Positions 37,052 to 47,019 are shown, counted from the stretch's first letter. The stretch: 63,876 bases of DNA from Proteiniphilum sp. (GCA_015478855.1 JADMKJ010000197.1:1-63876); one strand, 5' to 3'. The notes: a model not told the origin generated them from the letters alone. Numbers and translations: made by a program.

Positions 37052-38464
37052 TTAATGATTCTCCTGCATTTCAACAGATGTGTCCGGCACTCTCTGCCGG
37101 TCTATTTTTTGTGTAATACGTGCATAAAAGAACAGTGCGACGGCTGAGACAGCACCTACACCTACAAAAACAAACCAGATATAGTGTGCATTCTGCGTTG
37201 CAGCAGCATAGCTTACCGTGTCTACTATCCCTGCATCGTTCATGAATAATCTCGGATCGGGACAGTATTTATCAAGCAGGAATCCCGACAGACCAAAGGC
37301 AAAGAGAAAGGAAAAGAAAGAGTGGAGATGACTGAATCCAAGGTACAAGCCCTCTTCTCCTTTGGGTGCCTGCAGTGAGAAGAACTCCAGGTAACGGGGA
37401 GAGATGAAGCACTCGGCTAACGCCTGGAAAGCTATACCCACAACCATCATGAAGGCGATGGGATGCAGTCCCAGTATAGAGGCCTCTCCAACCAGGTTAC
37501 CGAAGGACATGATCAGTGCCGACAGAGGAATGATGATCATTCCGATCATCATGGAGGAGATGGCACTGCGCTTCTTCATCAGGGAGGTGACCATGTTGAC
37601 GAAGACGAAAACAACCAGAGGGTTCACGTTGGCATACCATCCCGGCGAAGCATTCTCACCTATCATACGTATCACATACTTGGGCATGGTGGCATACATC
37701 TGACTCTGTATCATCCAGAAACCGCTCACGATGATGATCAGCAACATCAGACGGCCATTGAACATCACCTTCACCATCGAACGGCCAATCTCCAGGAAGC
37801 TTTTTCCTTTACCTTCAGTCTTGACAGATTTATAAAACAGGTAAACAGCAATAAGTGCCAGGAGTGTCATCGCTGCAGAGAAGTAGTTCAGATAGACCAG
37901 TCCCTGGTCACCCATGCTTCTGCGAAGAGGGTCCACCACCGTCTTGCCGGTGAAAGCACCGATGTTCACCATCATATAGAAGAGGGAATAACCACGTGCT
38001 CTGTTCTCAGGGGTTGTTTCACGGGCAACCGTGCCGGAGATCACCGACTTGATGAAGGCACCCCCAATCACGACCAGGATTAGCGGAGCGATTATCGACC
38101 AGCGCAGAGGGCTCTCCTGCAACCCCATGTATGTGGTGGTCATCTCATAATCCACCAGTCCGGCACTCTCCAGCATCGTGGGAAGGATCCCCAGGCCGGC
38201 GTAGCCTACCGTAAGCAGTGAGAAAGCAAGAATGATTGCCGTTCGGAAACCGATCTTATCGGCATAGGCACCGGCAAACAATGGCAACAGGTAGAGCATT
38301 GCTGAGAACAACCCTGCGATCACACCTGCCTCAATATCTGAGAATCCCCATACATTTGACAGATAAAGAGTGATCACAATAAAAACGGCATAGTATGCAA
38401 GACGTTCGAGAAGCTCAACAAAATTGGCGACCCAGAATGGTTTGGAGAATTTAGCCATCAGCAA
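37052..38464 (-). CDS. POT-like MFS peptide transporter
   Basis: Membrane protein of 470 residues with 12-14 helices. Helix 1 carries ELLERLAYYAV, the ExxERxxYY signature of proton-dependent oligopeptide transporters. Peptide uptake is therefore likely, though other POT substrates are possible. Met3 (MAKFSK) is an alternative start. It is upstream of the NagB/PIG-L gene with a 73-nt gap and may be cotranscribed. Confidence 0.83.
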   Translation of the reverse strand: MLMAKFSKPFWVANFVELLERLAYYAVFIVITLYLSNVWGFSDIEAGVIAGLFSAMLYLLPLFAGAYADKIGFRTAIILAFSLLTVGYAGLGILPTMLESAGLVDYEMTTTYMGLQESPLRWSIIAPLILVVIGGAFIKSVISGTVARETTPENRARGYSLFYMMVNIGAFTGKTVVDPLRRSMGDQGLVYLNYFSAAMTLLALIAVYLFYKSVKTEGKGKSFLEIGRSMVKVMFNGRLMLLIIIVSGFWMIQSQMYATMPKYVIRMIGENASPGWYANVNPLVVFVFVNMVTSLMKKRSAISSMMIGMIIIPLSALIMSFGNLVGEASILGLHPIAFMMVVGIAFQALAECFISPRYLEFFSLQAPKGEEGLYLGFSHLHSFFSFLFAFGLSGFLLDKYCPDPRLFMNDAGIVDTVSYAAATQNAHYIWFVFVGVGAVSAVALFFYARITQKIDRQRVPDTSVEMQENH

Positions 38465-38575
38465 TGATTTAGTTGTTAAATAATATATAATTTAAATTTT
38501 ATTATTGTGCGCAAAGATAAAAAAAATAATTAATAATAAGAGGGCGCAATCACTGTAAAAAAAGCGTTGAGCGTA

Positions 38576-41038
38576 TCACTCCAGGTCAACCACAGTAATC
38601 CCTGTACCACCAAACTGAATATGTTCATCCTGGAAATGCGTTACACCATTCACCGCAGACAGGTATTCACGGATGATCTGTCTCAGAGCACCCGTACCTG
38701 TTCCGTGTAGTATTCGCACGCGGGAAACACCCAATTGAATGGCATCATCGATAAAATAGATTACTGCCTGCAGCGCTTCATCGCCGCGCATACCTCGCAC
38801 ATCAATGTCCTGCCTGAAAGAGAGCTTACGCTCATGCATAAAATCGCGGGTGTTTGATGATTTTTGTTCCTTTTTGATCTGATTATTACTTACCCGCTCA
38901 AGTTGATCGAGTGGAACGGTTGTTTTGATCATACCGAGAGCGATGGTCGCCTTTTTCCCTGAGATCTCAATGATCTCACCAACCGATGTTTGCCCTTTCA
39001 TCCGCACAGTATGGCCCACGGCAATCTTTTCTTCCTCGTTCTTTCCCTGTTTGGCAGCAGCAGTCTTGTTTCTTTTCACTTTCTTCTGCTTACCTGCTAT
39101 ATCCGACGATCCATCGGCAGCAGCCACCTTATCCCTGAACTCAGTCAACGATTGTCGCACGATCCTTGTCGCCTCTTTATCGGCTTTGGTCTCCCTGATC
39201 TCACGGATAGTATTTTCAATCAGCGCATTACTCTCTGTCAGCAACTGTTCTGCCTGCTTCCTGGCTTCAGCCACTATCTCTTTCTTCTGTTTGTTGATTG
39301 CCTCCAGATCGGTTTCATATTTCAATGTCACCTCTTCCAGTTGTTTGCGTTCACGGCGGATCTCATCCCTCTTACGTTCCCAGTATCTGCGATCGCGCGA
39401 GATATCCTGCAGGTACTTGTCCATGTTGATATACTCACTGCCCACGATCTCTGAAGCCTGAGCGATGACCCCTTCCGGCAGCCCTATCTTGCGGGCGATC
39501 TCCACGGCAAATGAACTACCCGGGTTACCGATGGAGAGGCGAAATAGTGGCTGCATCTCATGCCGGTCGTAAAGCATGGCACCGTTCACCACACCCTCAT
39601 GCTCGTTGGCAAAATGCTTCAGGTTCTGGTAGTGGGTGGTGATCACCCCGAACGACTGCTGCTGATTGAACCGGTCGAGCAATGCTTCTGCTATGGCAGC
39701 ACCTATCTGAGGCTCTGTACCGCTCCCAAACTCATCGATGAGCAACAGCGATTTATCATTGCAGTGCCGCTCAAAAAATTTCATGTTCATAAGGTGTGAG
39801 CTGTAGGTGGACAGGTCGTTCTCGATGGACTGTTCATCACCTATATCAATAAAGATATCATTGAACAACCCCACCCTTGAATTTTCTCTCAGCGGTATCA
39901 GTAAACCGCACTGTACCATGTATTGCAGCAGGCCGACGGTCTTCAGACAGACCGACTTACCTCCTGCGTTCGGACCCGATATCACCAGAATCCTGTTGTT
40001 CCCTTCCAGCGTGATGTCAAGCGGTACTATTTTTCTGTTTTGCTTCTTCAGCGAGAGATAGAGCAGTGGGTGCACCGCCTGCACCCAGTCAATCTGCTGT
40101 CTGTTATCCAGTGATGGTCTGATACCATTTATCTGCAGTGCGAAAGAGGCTTTGGCACGGATGAAATCGATCTTCGCAAGGAACTCGTACGACTCAAGCA
40201 GATCGGGCAGGAATGGACGCAGGTAGTTGGTGAAGTCGGTCAGTATCCTGATGATCTCCCTCCGCTCATCACCCTCCAGCTCGCGGATACGATTGTTCGC
40301 TTCCACCACCTCCGACGGTTCAATAAAGACTGTTCTGCCCGATGCCGACTCATCGTGGACGATACCACTAATCTTCCTCTTAAAAGAGGGGTTCACCGGT
40401 ATCACAAGCCTCCCGTCGCGCATACTCGGGGTAACATCTTTCTCCACATATCCTGCCGCCTGCGCTTTACGCAGGATGGCATTAAGGCTTTTTGAAATAC
40501 CGTTGGCTGCGGATGTAAGCTCACGGCGGATATCTGACAATCTTGCTGAGGCATGATCTTTTATCTGTCCAAAACCATCGAGAATAGTGTCAATCTTTTT
40601 TGTGATCTCAGGATAGGTAGTCACATTCCCTGTCAACGCAAGCAGGTGCGGATATTTGGGTGTTTTATCCTCGTCGCGATGCAGGAAAGCGACTATGCCG
40701 TTGATGGTCTGCAGCGACCGGCGCAGCTCAAACAGAGCAGCCGTGTCGACCCAGGAGCCATCAACCCGTATACGTCTCAGCACAGGACGCATATCGTAGA
40801 AATGATCGGCAGGAAAGGAGTCCTCCTCCTCAATGATATGGACAAACTCCTCCGTTTGTGAAAGAAGCGCCTCTATTTCATCGTAGGAGACAGAGAACTG
40901 CATCGCCTCCACCTTCTCTTTTCCTAATGGACTGAGACATCGGTCCGCAATCAGCTGACGGACTCTGTTGAACTCTATTTTCTGCTCGAAATTTTCGGGA
41001 TAGATCACGTTGTTGAATTTGAAAATCGTGTGACACAC
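38576..41038 (-). CDS. mutS2: MutS2 endonuclease / ribosome-rescue ATPase
   Basis: Core ATPase with Walker A GPNAGGKS (residues 355-362 of the long form), LLIDEFGSGTEP as Walker B, an intervening coiled coil and a C-terminal Smr domain (DIDVRGMRGDEAL, ILHGTGTGALR). It removes recombination intermediates or splits collided ribosomes in other bacteria. There is no ATG near the start. GTG 41038 gives 820 residues, but GTG 41008 gives MIYPENFEQK, which resembles the N terminus of relatives and may be the true start. Confidence 0.94.
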   Translation of the reverse strand: MCHTIFKFNNVIYPENFEQKIEFNRVRQLIADRCLSPLGKEKVEAMQFSVSYDEIEALLSQTEEFVHIIEEEDSFPADHFYDMRPVLRRIRVDGSWVDTAALFELRRSLQTINGIVAFLHRDEDKTPKYPHLLALTGNVTTYPEITKKIDTILDGFGQIKDHASARLSDIRRELTSAANGISKSLNAILRKAQAAGYVEKDVTPSMRDGRLVIPVNPSFKRKISGIVHDESASGRTVFIEPSEVVEANNRIRELEGDERREIIRILTDFTNYLRPFLPDLLESYEFLAKIDFIRAKASFALQINGIRPSLDNRQQIDWVQAVHPLLYLSLKKQNRKIVPLDITLEGNNRILVISGPNAGGKSVCLKTVGLLQYMVQCGLLIPLRENSRVGLFNDIFIDIGDEQSIENDLSTYSSHLMNMKFFERHCNDKSLLLIDEFGSGTEPQIGAAIAEALLDRFNQQQSFGVITTHYQNLKHFANEHEGVVNGAMLYDRHEMQPLFRLSIGNPGSSFAVEIARKIGLPEGVIAQASEIVGSEYINMDKYLQDISRDRRYWERKRDEIRRERKQLEEVTLKYETDLEAINKQKKEIVAEARKQAEQLLTESNALIENTIREIRETKADKEATRIVRQSLTEFRDKVAAADGSSDIAGKQKKVKRNKTAAAKQGKNEEEKIAVGHTVRMKGQTSVGEIIEISGKKATIALGMIKTTVPLDQLERVSNNQIKKEQKSSNTRDFMHERKLSFRQDIDVRGMRGDEALQAVIYFIDDAIQLGVSRVRILHGTGTGALRQIIREYLSAVNGVTHFQDEHIQFGGTGITVVDLE

Positions 41039-41276
41039 AATATTTAGATTGCAAAATTACAATTTTAAACCGAAAAGCGCTATTTTATCTATCCTATCCT
41101 GAAATAATTAACTTTGGAAAATCAATAACGCAATTGCTTTTTGCGAATCCTCTTCTCAGCAATACGCTCCATATGTTTTCAAGGCTGATTACGGTGGGGA
41201 GCATAAACCGGTTTCCTCTGCACTGAAGGTGCTGGAGTGATTTTTTCAGTTATAAGCCAATTTTTCGGTTTTGCAG

Positions 41277-41307
41277 TTGCAGAATTCAAAAAGATGTTCT
41301 ACTTTTG
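41277..41307 (+). promoter_or_regulatory. Promoter of tRNA-Met
   Basis: TTG (41277-41279), a 20-nt spacer and TACTTTTG (41300-41307) match the Bacteroidetes consensus. The tRNA 5' end is 38 nt downstream. The rest of 41039-41345 shows nothing else I can support. Confidence 0.78.
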
Positions 41308-41345
41308 CACCTCAAATTTGGGGTTAAAACCCCTCTTCACATGTT

Positions 41346-41419
41346 GGCGAGATAGCTCAGTTGGTTAGAGCGCATGATTCATAATCATGAGGTCGGGGGA
41401 TCATGCCCCCCTCTCGCTA
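41346..41419 (+). tRNA. tRNA-Met (CAT)
   Basis: A 74-nt cloverleaf: acceptor GGCGAGA/TCTCGCT (first pair G-T), D arm GCTC/GAGC, anticodon arm CATGA-TTCATAA-TCATG with anticodon CAT, and T arm GGGGG/CCCCC. The discriminator is A and CCA is not encoded. The T loop reads ATCATGC, with A instead of T at position 54. The anticodon-stem pairs do not show the GGG/CCC of an initiator. An isoleucine tRNA with lysidine is not excluded. Confidence 0.9.
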
Positions 41420-41507
41420 CAAGCAGACAGAAAAACAGTTGCAAATTTAACCTTGTCGCTGTTTTTTTCTTTGTAAATGAATATACGCTTACATATGTTG
41501 TATCCCA

Positions 41508-41885
41508 TTAAGATGTTAATATGACTGATAGTCTTGTAACGATATCAGATTTTAATGCACCATTTTTTGTGTAAAACAATTTGTTTTCATAATATACAGA
41601 ATGGCTTATCATATCACTTTGATTGTAGAACACCAATAGACAGCTGTCTCGTAATTGTCTGTCAGGACTTAACTTCCTCCTGTTAACTACCTTGAATTCT
41701 TGAATTAATTCAAATGATGTAACGAATATTTTTTCGAAAGATTCAGAATGAATTGCTGTTTCTTTGTAACATAATTCGATTTTCGAAGGATTATTTGAAC
41801 GGAAATACATTTCGATGGCATAGCTATGACAATTTTGGACTCTGTGATGAAATGTCCTGTATTTGCAGCTGACAGTATAGTCCAC
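41508..41885 (-). CDS. Hypothetical protein, uncertain
   Basis: An open frame of 125 codons starting with GTG downstream of tRNA-Met. Its composition is ordinary for a soluble protein (mixed charge, few low-complexity runs). It contains FRSNNPSKIELCYKET and lacks a signal or membrane helix. I recognise no family. The GTG start and lack of a promoter weaken the case, but no other feature explains the 556-nt gap. Confidence 0.35.
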   Translation of the reverse strand: MDYTVSCKYRTFHHRVQNCHSYAIEMYFRSNNPSKIELCYKETAIHSESFEKIFVTSFELIQEFKVVNRRKLSPDRQLRDSCLLVFYNQSDMISHSVYYENKLFYTKNGALKSDIVTRLSVILTS

Positions 41886-41976
41886 ACAAATAAACGACAG
41901 GTACTGTTTCGTAATCGAAGAAAAAGCTGTACTTTCAAAACCTGAAACTATTCAATATTCATAAAATAATTTCTAA

Positions 41977-42702
41977 ATGAAAAAAATAATCATCACTTCC
42001 GCACTTCTTTATTTATCATTCAGCCTTTTAGCGCAGATGGTCCCCGGGGATACAGAGTGGTATGCTCCCATACCTCCAAAAGTATCACCCGCCAACAAAC
42101 CTGGTGCAGCTCCCTCCGATGCAATCATCCTGTTCAACGGTGAGGATCTTTCCATGTGGAAGGGTGAGAAGGGCGATGCACAGTGGGAAATCCGTAATGG
42201 AGAGCTAACGGTGAAACCCGGCACTGGAAGCATCATGACACGTCAACATTTTGGTGATGTTCAGCTCCATATAGAGTTCAAATCACCTGCTCCAGGGCAG
42301 CATAGCGGACAAAACAGAGGTAACAGCGGCATCTTCCTTCAGTCGACTTACGAGGTGCAGGTGCTCGACGGTGACAACAACGACACCTATGTGAACGGTA
42401 TGGTAGGCAGCATCTACAAACAGCAGGCACCGTTGGCCAATGCCTACACGCACAACGGCGAGTGGCAGGTTTACGACATCTACTGGCGCGGACCCCGTTT
42501 CGACATCGAAAGCAAGCTGGAGTCACCCGCTATCATCACGGTGGTGCTGAACGACATCCTGGTGCAGAACAACTTTGTGCTTAAGGGCCACACACCCTAT
42601 ATTGGTTACCCCGCCTACACTCCGCACGGGCTGCTGCCGCTGATGCTACAGGACCATGGCACAGAGGTGGCCTACAGGAATATCTGGATCAGGGAGCTTT
42701 AA
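41977..42702 (+). CDS. DUF1080 (3-keto-disaccharide hydrolase-like) exported protein
   Basis: Exported protein of 241 residues (signal MKKIIITSALLYLSFSLLAQ). The concanavalin-like DUF1080 domain shows LFNGEDLSMWKGEK, HSGQNRGNSGIFLQSTYEVQ and EWQVYDIYWRGPRFD. Family members have been shown to cleave 3-keto-glycosides, and a role in polysaccharide or glycoside use is likely. It is monocistronic, and a second DUF1080 domain occurs in the fusion protein at 54749. Confidence 0.87.
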   Translation: MKKIIITSALLYLSFSLLAQMVPGDTEWYAPIPPKVSPANKPGAAPSDAIILFNGEDLSMWKGEKGDAQWEIRNGELTVKPGTGSIMTRQHFGDVQLHIEFKSPAPGQHSGQNRGNSGIFLQSTYEVQVLDGDNNDTYVNGMVGSIYKQQAPLANAYTHNGEWQVYDIYWRGPRFDIESKLESPAIITVVLNDILVQNNFVLKGHTPYIGYPAYTPHGLLPLMLQDHGTEVAYRNIWIREL

Positions 42703-42847
42703 TAGGGAAAATATCACACTCTCACACAGTAGTTTATCAAGAACAGGTCAACATATGGTTTAACCTCAACACTGTTGTCCTCACTACAAATTATGGGGGC
42801 ATTACTGTATGCAGATATGAGACTTTTAACGTATTGAAGGTGAGCTG

Positions 42848-43543
42848 TCAGTAGGATATTTTTTGTCTGAGAAAGAAATGTAAATCTTTCCTGGAGCCAT
42901 ACAGAACCAATATGTCGTCAGCATTGAGTATGTCATCTGCTGCTGCTACACCTTGAATTTGAGTCTCGGTCTTTGTTTTACCCAAGATACTTTTTACTTC
43001 GACCTTTTTAATAATGGTCAGTACCAATAGATTGAAATCTTTACGAAAACCGACTTCCATAATAGTCTTTCCAACGAAATCAAAAGGAACTTTCGCTTCT
43101 ATGATGCTGTAATCATCATTTAACTCGAACGAATCAACCACATTACTCAAAGACAATTTCTTTGTCCATCGCTCTGCTGTCTCTTCTTCGGGATGTACGA
43201 TCTCATCAACTCCAATGGCTTGTAAAACTTTTTCATGCAATGGGTTGATAGCTCTGCTTATCAATCTTTTTACCTTAAGATTCTTTAATAGTGCAGTTGT
43301 CATGATATTTGCTCCCTGGTTTTCACCAATGGCAACAAGTACAACATCTGTTTCTTTTAACGGAAGCCCTGAAACAGTGACCTCATCTGTGGCATCCATA
43401 CAGATGGTATAGGTGATCTTTTCTTTATAAGCATCCACTTTTGTCAAACTTATATCAATGCCTATCACTTCATTCCCTAGTTCAGTCAGTTTCTGAGCTA
43501 ATGAAGCGCCAAAATTACCAAGGCCGATAATGATAAATTTCAT
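42848..43543 (-). CDS. trkA: TrkA/KtrA-type potassium uptake regulatory protein
   Basis: Cytoplasmic gating ring subunit of the potassium channel. The N-terminal RCK domain binds NAD or ATP (FIIIGLGNFGASLAQKL, IGIDISLTKVDAY) and the C-terminal TrkA_C domain (about 140-230) binds a second ligand. The single RCK unit of 231 residues is the KtrA form, not the double TrkA of E. coli. It is 12 nt downstream of the TrkH-type gene, its partner. Confidence 0.92.
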   Translation of the reverse strand: MKFIIIGLGNFGASLAQKLTELGNEVIGIDISLTKVDAYKEKITYTICMDATDEVTVSGLPLKETDVVLVAIGENQGANIMTTALLKNLKVKRLISRAINPLHEKVLQAIGVDEIVHPEEETAERWTKKLSLSNVVDSFELNDDYSIIEAKVPFDFVGKTIMEVGFRKDFNLLVLTIIKKVEVKSILGKTKTETQIQGVAAADDILNADDILVLYGSRKDLHFFLRQKISY

Positions 43544-43555
43544 TTTGTTATGTTT

Positions 43556-45304
43556 TTAATTGATGATGATCTCTTCTTTTGGGTAGCTGTAGTTTTCATG
43601 CTTTATTTTCCTGAACAGAGCGATCACTAATGAAAGCGTACTGATACGCCCCACAAACATTACGATGATAATGACAAATTTACTCGCACTGCTCAAATCA
43701 CCCGTAATACCCAAACTCAGGCCGACAGTACCATATGCTGAGAAGCATTCAAAAGCAATATCAACCAACCTTTTCCCCGGATCGAATATTGATATGAACG
43801 TAATTGCAAGTCCAATCACTACAAATGATAACACAATGATGGCAAAGGCTCTTCTTACTGACACATCTGCGATCTCCCTCCTGAAGATTTCTATTCGTGA
43901 CTTCCCTCTTGCTAAACTCAAAATATTGAGCAATGCAATGGCAAAAGTACTTGTTTTGATGCCTCCACCCGTGGACTGGGGTGAAGCGCCGATCCACATC
44001 AAAAGCATCACCATCATCAGCGTCGGGAAAGCAATTGCAGCGGTATCAATGGTGTTGAAGCCGGCCGTTCGGGGTGTTGTTGCACCAAAAAGAGCGGTTA
44101 CTATTTTTCCAAAACTATTGTGCTCTGCCAGGGTGTTGTTATATTCAAGAAGATAAAAAACGATGAATGCAACGAACATAATCGAGAGGGTTGTGATTAA
44201 GTTAATTCTACTGTTTAAGCTAAGTACCCAGGGACGATATCTCTTTTTTCCTGATGAGAATGAGAGCAAATTTGAAAATAAATATTTTAAATAGTTTAAT
44301 ACGTTCACGACAATGGGAAAGCCCAGACCACCCAAAACAAATGTCAGAATAATTACTGATTGCAGGTAATAGTTAAAACGGAAACCTGTATCATAGATGC
44401 TGTTACTTAGGGTTGAAAAGCCTGCATTACAAAAAGCTGAAATGGAATGAAAAGCTGAAAAAAAGAGCCGTTCGGATTCTGTATTGAAACTACCTGAGCC
44501 TACACTTGAATAAATTAAAAGACCCGAAAAAAGCTCAATGCCAAATGTGATGAGAATAATGAATTTCAAAGTTGAAAATACCTCTCCCAATTTTCTGGAA
44601 TTTGTTATATCGCTCAATGCAAACTGGTTTTCATAAGTAGTGCCCCCTTTAAAGAAATAGCTGAAATAACTGGCAAATGTCAGTATACCCAACCCACCCA
44701 ATTGAATTAAAATCATTATGATGGTCTGTCCGAACAGCGTGAAGTGAGTGGCTGTGTCCACCACCGTTAACCCCGTTACACAGACTGCACTTGTAGAGGT
44801 AAAAAGAGCATCTGCATAGGTGATACCATCGTAGGTTGCATTGGGTAAAACAAGTAGGAAAGAGCCGATAAAAATAATAACCAGAAAACTGAGAATAAAT
44901 ATCTGGGCCGGGTTGAGCAGCGTTCTGCTGAAGTTTATCCTTAATTCAGAAAACTCTCTGACAAAAGTCATCAATACGGCAATCTTGACCCAGATAGGGT
45001 TTTCCAGCAATAAATCGGTATCAAAAGGGACACCAACAAACAGGTACATTTGAAAGATCCATAGCGTGAAGAGTACCGACAGCAGGTCAAAAATGAAAAC
45101 CTTTCTTTTTATTAGAATGAATTGCTGAATGTATCGGGCGAAGGTTGAGATCAATCCAACAGTAAGTACAAAAAAGTAAAACCCGTCTATCATTTTTTGA
45201 TATATGGCGGTCTGTGTATAACCAAAATCAGAGATGATGGCAATCAGACCGATACAACTGATCCAAAAGGCAGTTCGATACAACGGCTTTGCTCTATTAT
45301 TCAT
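43556..45304 (-). CDS. trkH: TrkH/KtrB-family potassium channel subunit
   Basis: Membrane subunit for K+ uptake, 582 residues with four pore-like repeats. The selectivity-filter segments include STSAVCVTGLTVVD, AFCNAGFSTLS, TPRTAGFNTID and AYGTVGLSLG. The N-terminal extension of about 130 residues with extra helices (FYFFVLTVGL, and VFIFDLLSVLFTLWIF) precedes the pore core, a fusion also seen in other Bacteroidetes. It is followed by trkA. A TATATTTG -7 element lies at 45443-45436. Confidence 0.92.
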   Translation of the reverse strand: MNNRAKPLYRTAFWISCIGLIAIISDFGYTQTAIYQKMIDGFYFFVLTVGLISTFARYIQQFILIKRKVFIFDLLSVLFTLWIFQMYLFVGVPFDTDLLLENPIWVKIAVLMTFVREFSELRINFSRTLLNPAQIFILSFLVIIFIGSFLLVLPNATYDGITYADALFTSTSAVCVTGLTVVDTATHFTLFGQTIIMILIQLGGLGILTFASYFSYFFKGGTTYENQFALSDITNSRKLGEVFSTLKFIILITFGIELFSGLLIYSSVGSGSFNTESERLFFSAFHSISAFCNAGFSTLSNSIYDTGFRFNYYLQSVIILTFVLGGLGFPIVVNVLNYLKYLFSNLLSFSSGKKRYRPWVLSLNSRINLITTLSIMFVAFIVFYLLEYNNTLAEHNSFGKIVTALFGATTPRTAGFNTIDTAAIAFPTLMMVMLLMWIGASPQSTGGGIKTSTFAIALLNILSLARGKSRIEIFRREIADVSVRRAFAIIVLSFVVIGLAITFISIFDPGKRLVDIAFECFSAYGTVGLSLGITGDLSSASKFVIIIVMFVGRISTLSLVIALFRKIKHENYSYPKEEIIIN

Positions 45305-45672
45305 TCATTATCTTGTTTCACTTTGTCGGTTTTTATGTACGTTGTCTGATTTTTTAAGATTCACCTAATGGTCAAACATGGTGAGTGTAAATTCTTAAAA
45401 ATTTGCAGATACAAGTTTAATGAATTTTATCGGAACAAATATATTTTTTCCAAAATAACGCTTTATGAAGAAGGAGAGGTGTGAATCACCCTCCCGGAGC
45501 ATGTCACTGTTTCCTTGAGAAGAGAACATTGCACTGCTCATTTTTGTTTAAGGAATTAAGAAACGAGCACGGGATCATTCGCACACAAGCAGATGAATAA
45601 CGAAATAACGTTCAACGGCCGGGAGTGAGTCAATTCCATTTAACTCCAATGTAAAGTATAGCACATTATCGC
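45305..45672. other. Intergenic region without identifiable gene
   Basis: A 368-nt gap between the divergent trkH and phosphoesterase genes. It contains the minus-strand -7 element TATATTTG (45443-45436) for trkH and a small imperfect hairpin, GGAGAGGTG against CACCCTCC (45472-45495). No coding frame or repeat seems meaningful. Confidence 0.55.
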
Positions 45673-46791
45673 ATGAAATATTTCATCCCAATAATTTTTC
45701 TACTGATCGCCTTAAGCCTCATGGCTGCAGCGGTATTCTACCTGTCAAAAAGATTTGCCTTCTTCTTCCCAGCTATGCCGATGAAGAGCTGGGGCTGGAT
45801 ATTTACGGCAGGGTTGATCTTTGCCTTTGTCGGATCGATAGGATTCAGCGAGCTGACGAACCTGTTGGTGAAAATCTGGTCGGCTACCGGTTCCATCCTA
45901 CTTGGTGCATTTATCCTCCTGCTGTTGTCGCTCACGGTCACCGATCTGTTGCATCTGGTATTCAAGACCACCCCTGTCGTGCGCGGCTTCATCACCCTGG
46001 GACTAACCCTGGTGATGACGGTCTATGGTGTATGGAACGCCTACCACTTCAGGGTGAAAGAGGTGACCATCCCCATCAGTGGACTTACCGAAGAGATACG
46101 TGCAGTGCACCTCACCGATATTCATCTGGGTAACGCCCGGGGAGAGAAGCAGCTGGAGAAAATCGTCCGGATTACAAAAGGGCTGAACCCTGAGATCATC
46201 TTTCATTCCGGTGACCTGTTCGACAGTAAGACCCATTTCAACGGCAATGACGATGTGCTGGATGCGTTCAAAACAATCACTGTTCCCCACTACTTTGTAT
46301 TTGGTAATCATGATGAGCAGGTTGGACTGATGCAGGTCATCCGCCGTGTGCGTGACAGTGGTACCACGATGTTGCTGAATGAGGTGGTACGCTTCAGGGA
46401 GCTCCAGATTATCGGCCTCAACAATATGGCTGCCGACAGTAAGACCTTCGACATTCACGCCTCCAGCGATTCCACGACCGTGGAGAGCGTAATGAACAGT
46501 CTGGAAATTGATGAGGAATTGCCCACGGTGGTGCTGCACCACCGCCCCGACGGCATTGAATATATGGAAGCAAGAGGAGCCGACCTGCTTCTCACGGGAC
46601 ACACACATGCAGGACAGATGTTTCCCTTTACCTTAATCGCCAAATGGATGTTCGGTTATAACAATGGCTTATACAAATATAATGAGATGCATATCTTCGT
46701 CTCGCAGGGTCTGGGCACTTTCTTCTCCCCCATCCGCTTCGGCACGCAGAGTGAGATCATACTACTGAAACTGGTCCCTGTTGATAAGTAA
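45673..46791 (+). CDS. Membrane-anchored metallophosphoesterase (YaeI-like)
   Basis: Calcineurin-like phosphoesterase of 372 residues with four N-terminal hydrophobic segments (residues 1-130) and a catalytic domain. The metal ligands are in HLTDIHLGN, HSGDLFDSK, VFGNHDEQ, LHHRPDG and GHTHAGQ. E. coli YaeI is a related enzyme in lipid metabolism. The substrate here is unknown. The gene starts with no evident promoter. Confidence 0.88.
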   Translation: MKYFIPIIFLLIALSLMAAAVFYLSKRFAFFFPAMPMKSWGWIFTAGLIFAFVGSIGFSELTNLLVKIWSATGSILLGAFILLLLSLTVTDLLHLVFKTTPVVRGFITLGLTLVMTVYGVWNAYHFRVKEVTIPISGLTEEIRAVHLTDIHLGNARGEKQLEKIVRITKGLNPEIIFHSGDLFDSKTHFNGNDDVLDAFKTITVPHYFVFGNHDEQVGLMQVIRRVRDSGTTMLLNEVVRFRELQIIGLNNMAADSKTFDIHASSDSTTVESVMNSLEIDEELPTVVLHHRPDGIEYMEARGADLLLTGHTHAGQMFPFTLIAKWMFGYNNGLYKYNEMHIFVSQGLGTFFSPIRFGTQSEIILLKLVPVDK

Positions 46792-47011
46792 TCAATTTAA
46801 GTAAGGAGCGCAACCCTGACATCCCTGGCTGTCTTGCCACACCTGGCGGAGGGGATTCCATATCCGGTTTTTCGGTCTTGCCAATAATCTCTCCTTCGGC
46901 ATATTGCCAACCATCGACAAACTCACCACCGATGCGGAAAAACATCACCATACCGCTTAGATCAGAATCCCGGCACAGATAATTGTTCTTTTTTTATTGG
47001 CAGAAAAAGCA

Positions 47012-47019
47012 TATATTTG
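47012..47019 (+). promoter_or_regulatory. Probable -7 element of the umuDC cassette
   Basis: TATATTTG, 21 nt before the umuD ATG. No good -33 box or recognisable LexA site was found by eye. Confidence 0.4.

Noticed and set aside
42278-42526. Cys/Arg-rich minus-strand frame within the DUF1080 gene
   Set aside because: It is the antisense of a well-supported coding region, and its composition reflects the GC-rich codons of that gene.
46757-46951. 64-codon minus-strand frame with FFRIGGEFVDGWQYAEGE
   Set aside because: The first half looks protein-like but the second half (SPPPGVARQPGMSG) does not, it overlaps the end of the phosphoesterase gene and has no promoter. It may be a gene remnant but I cannot support it.
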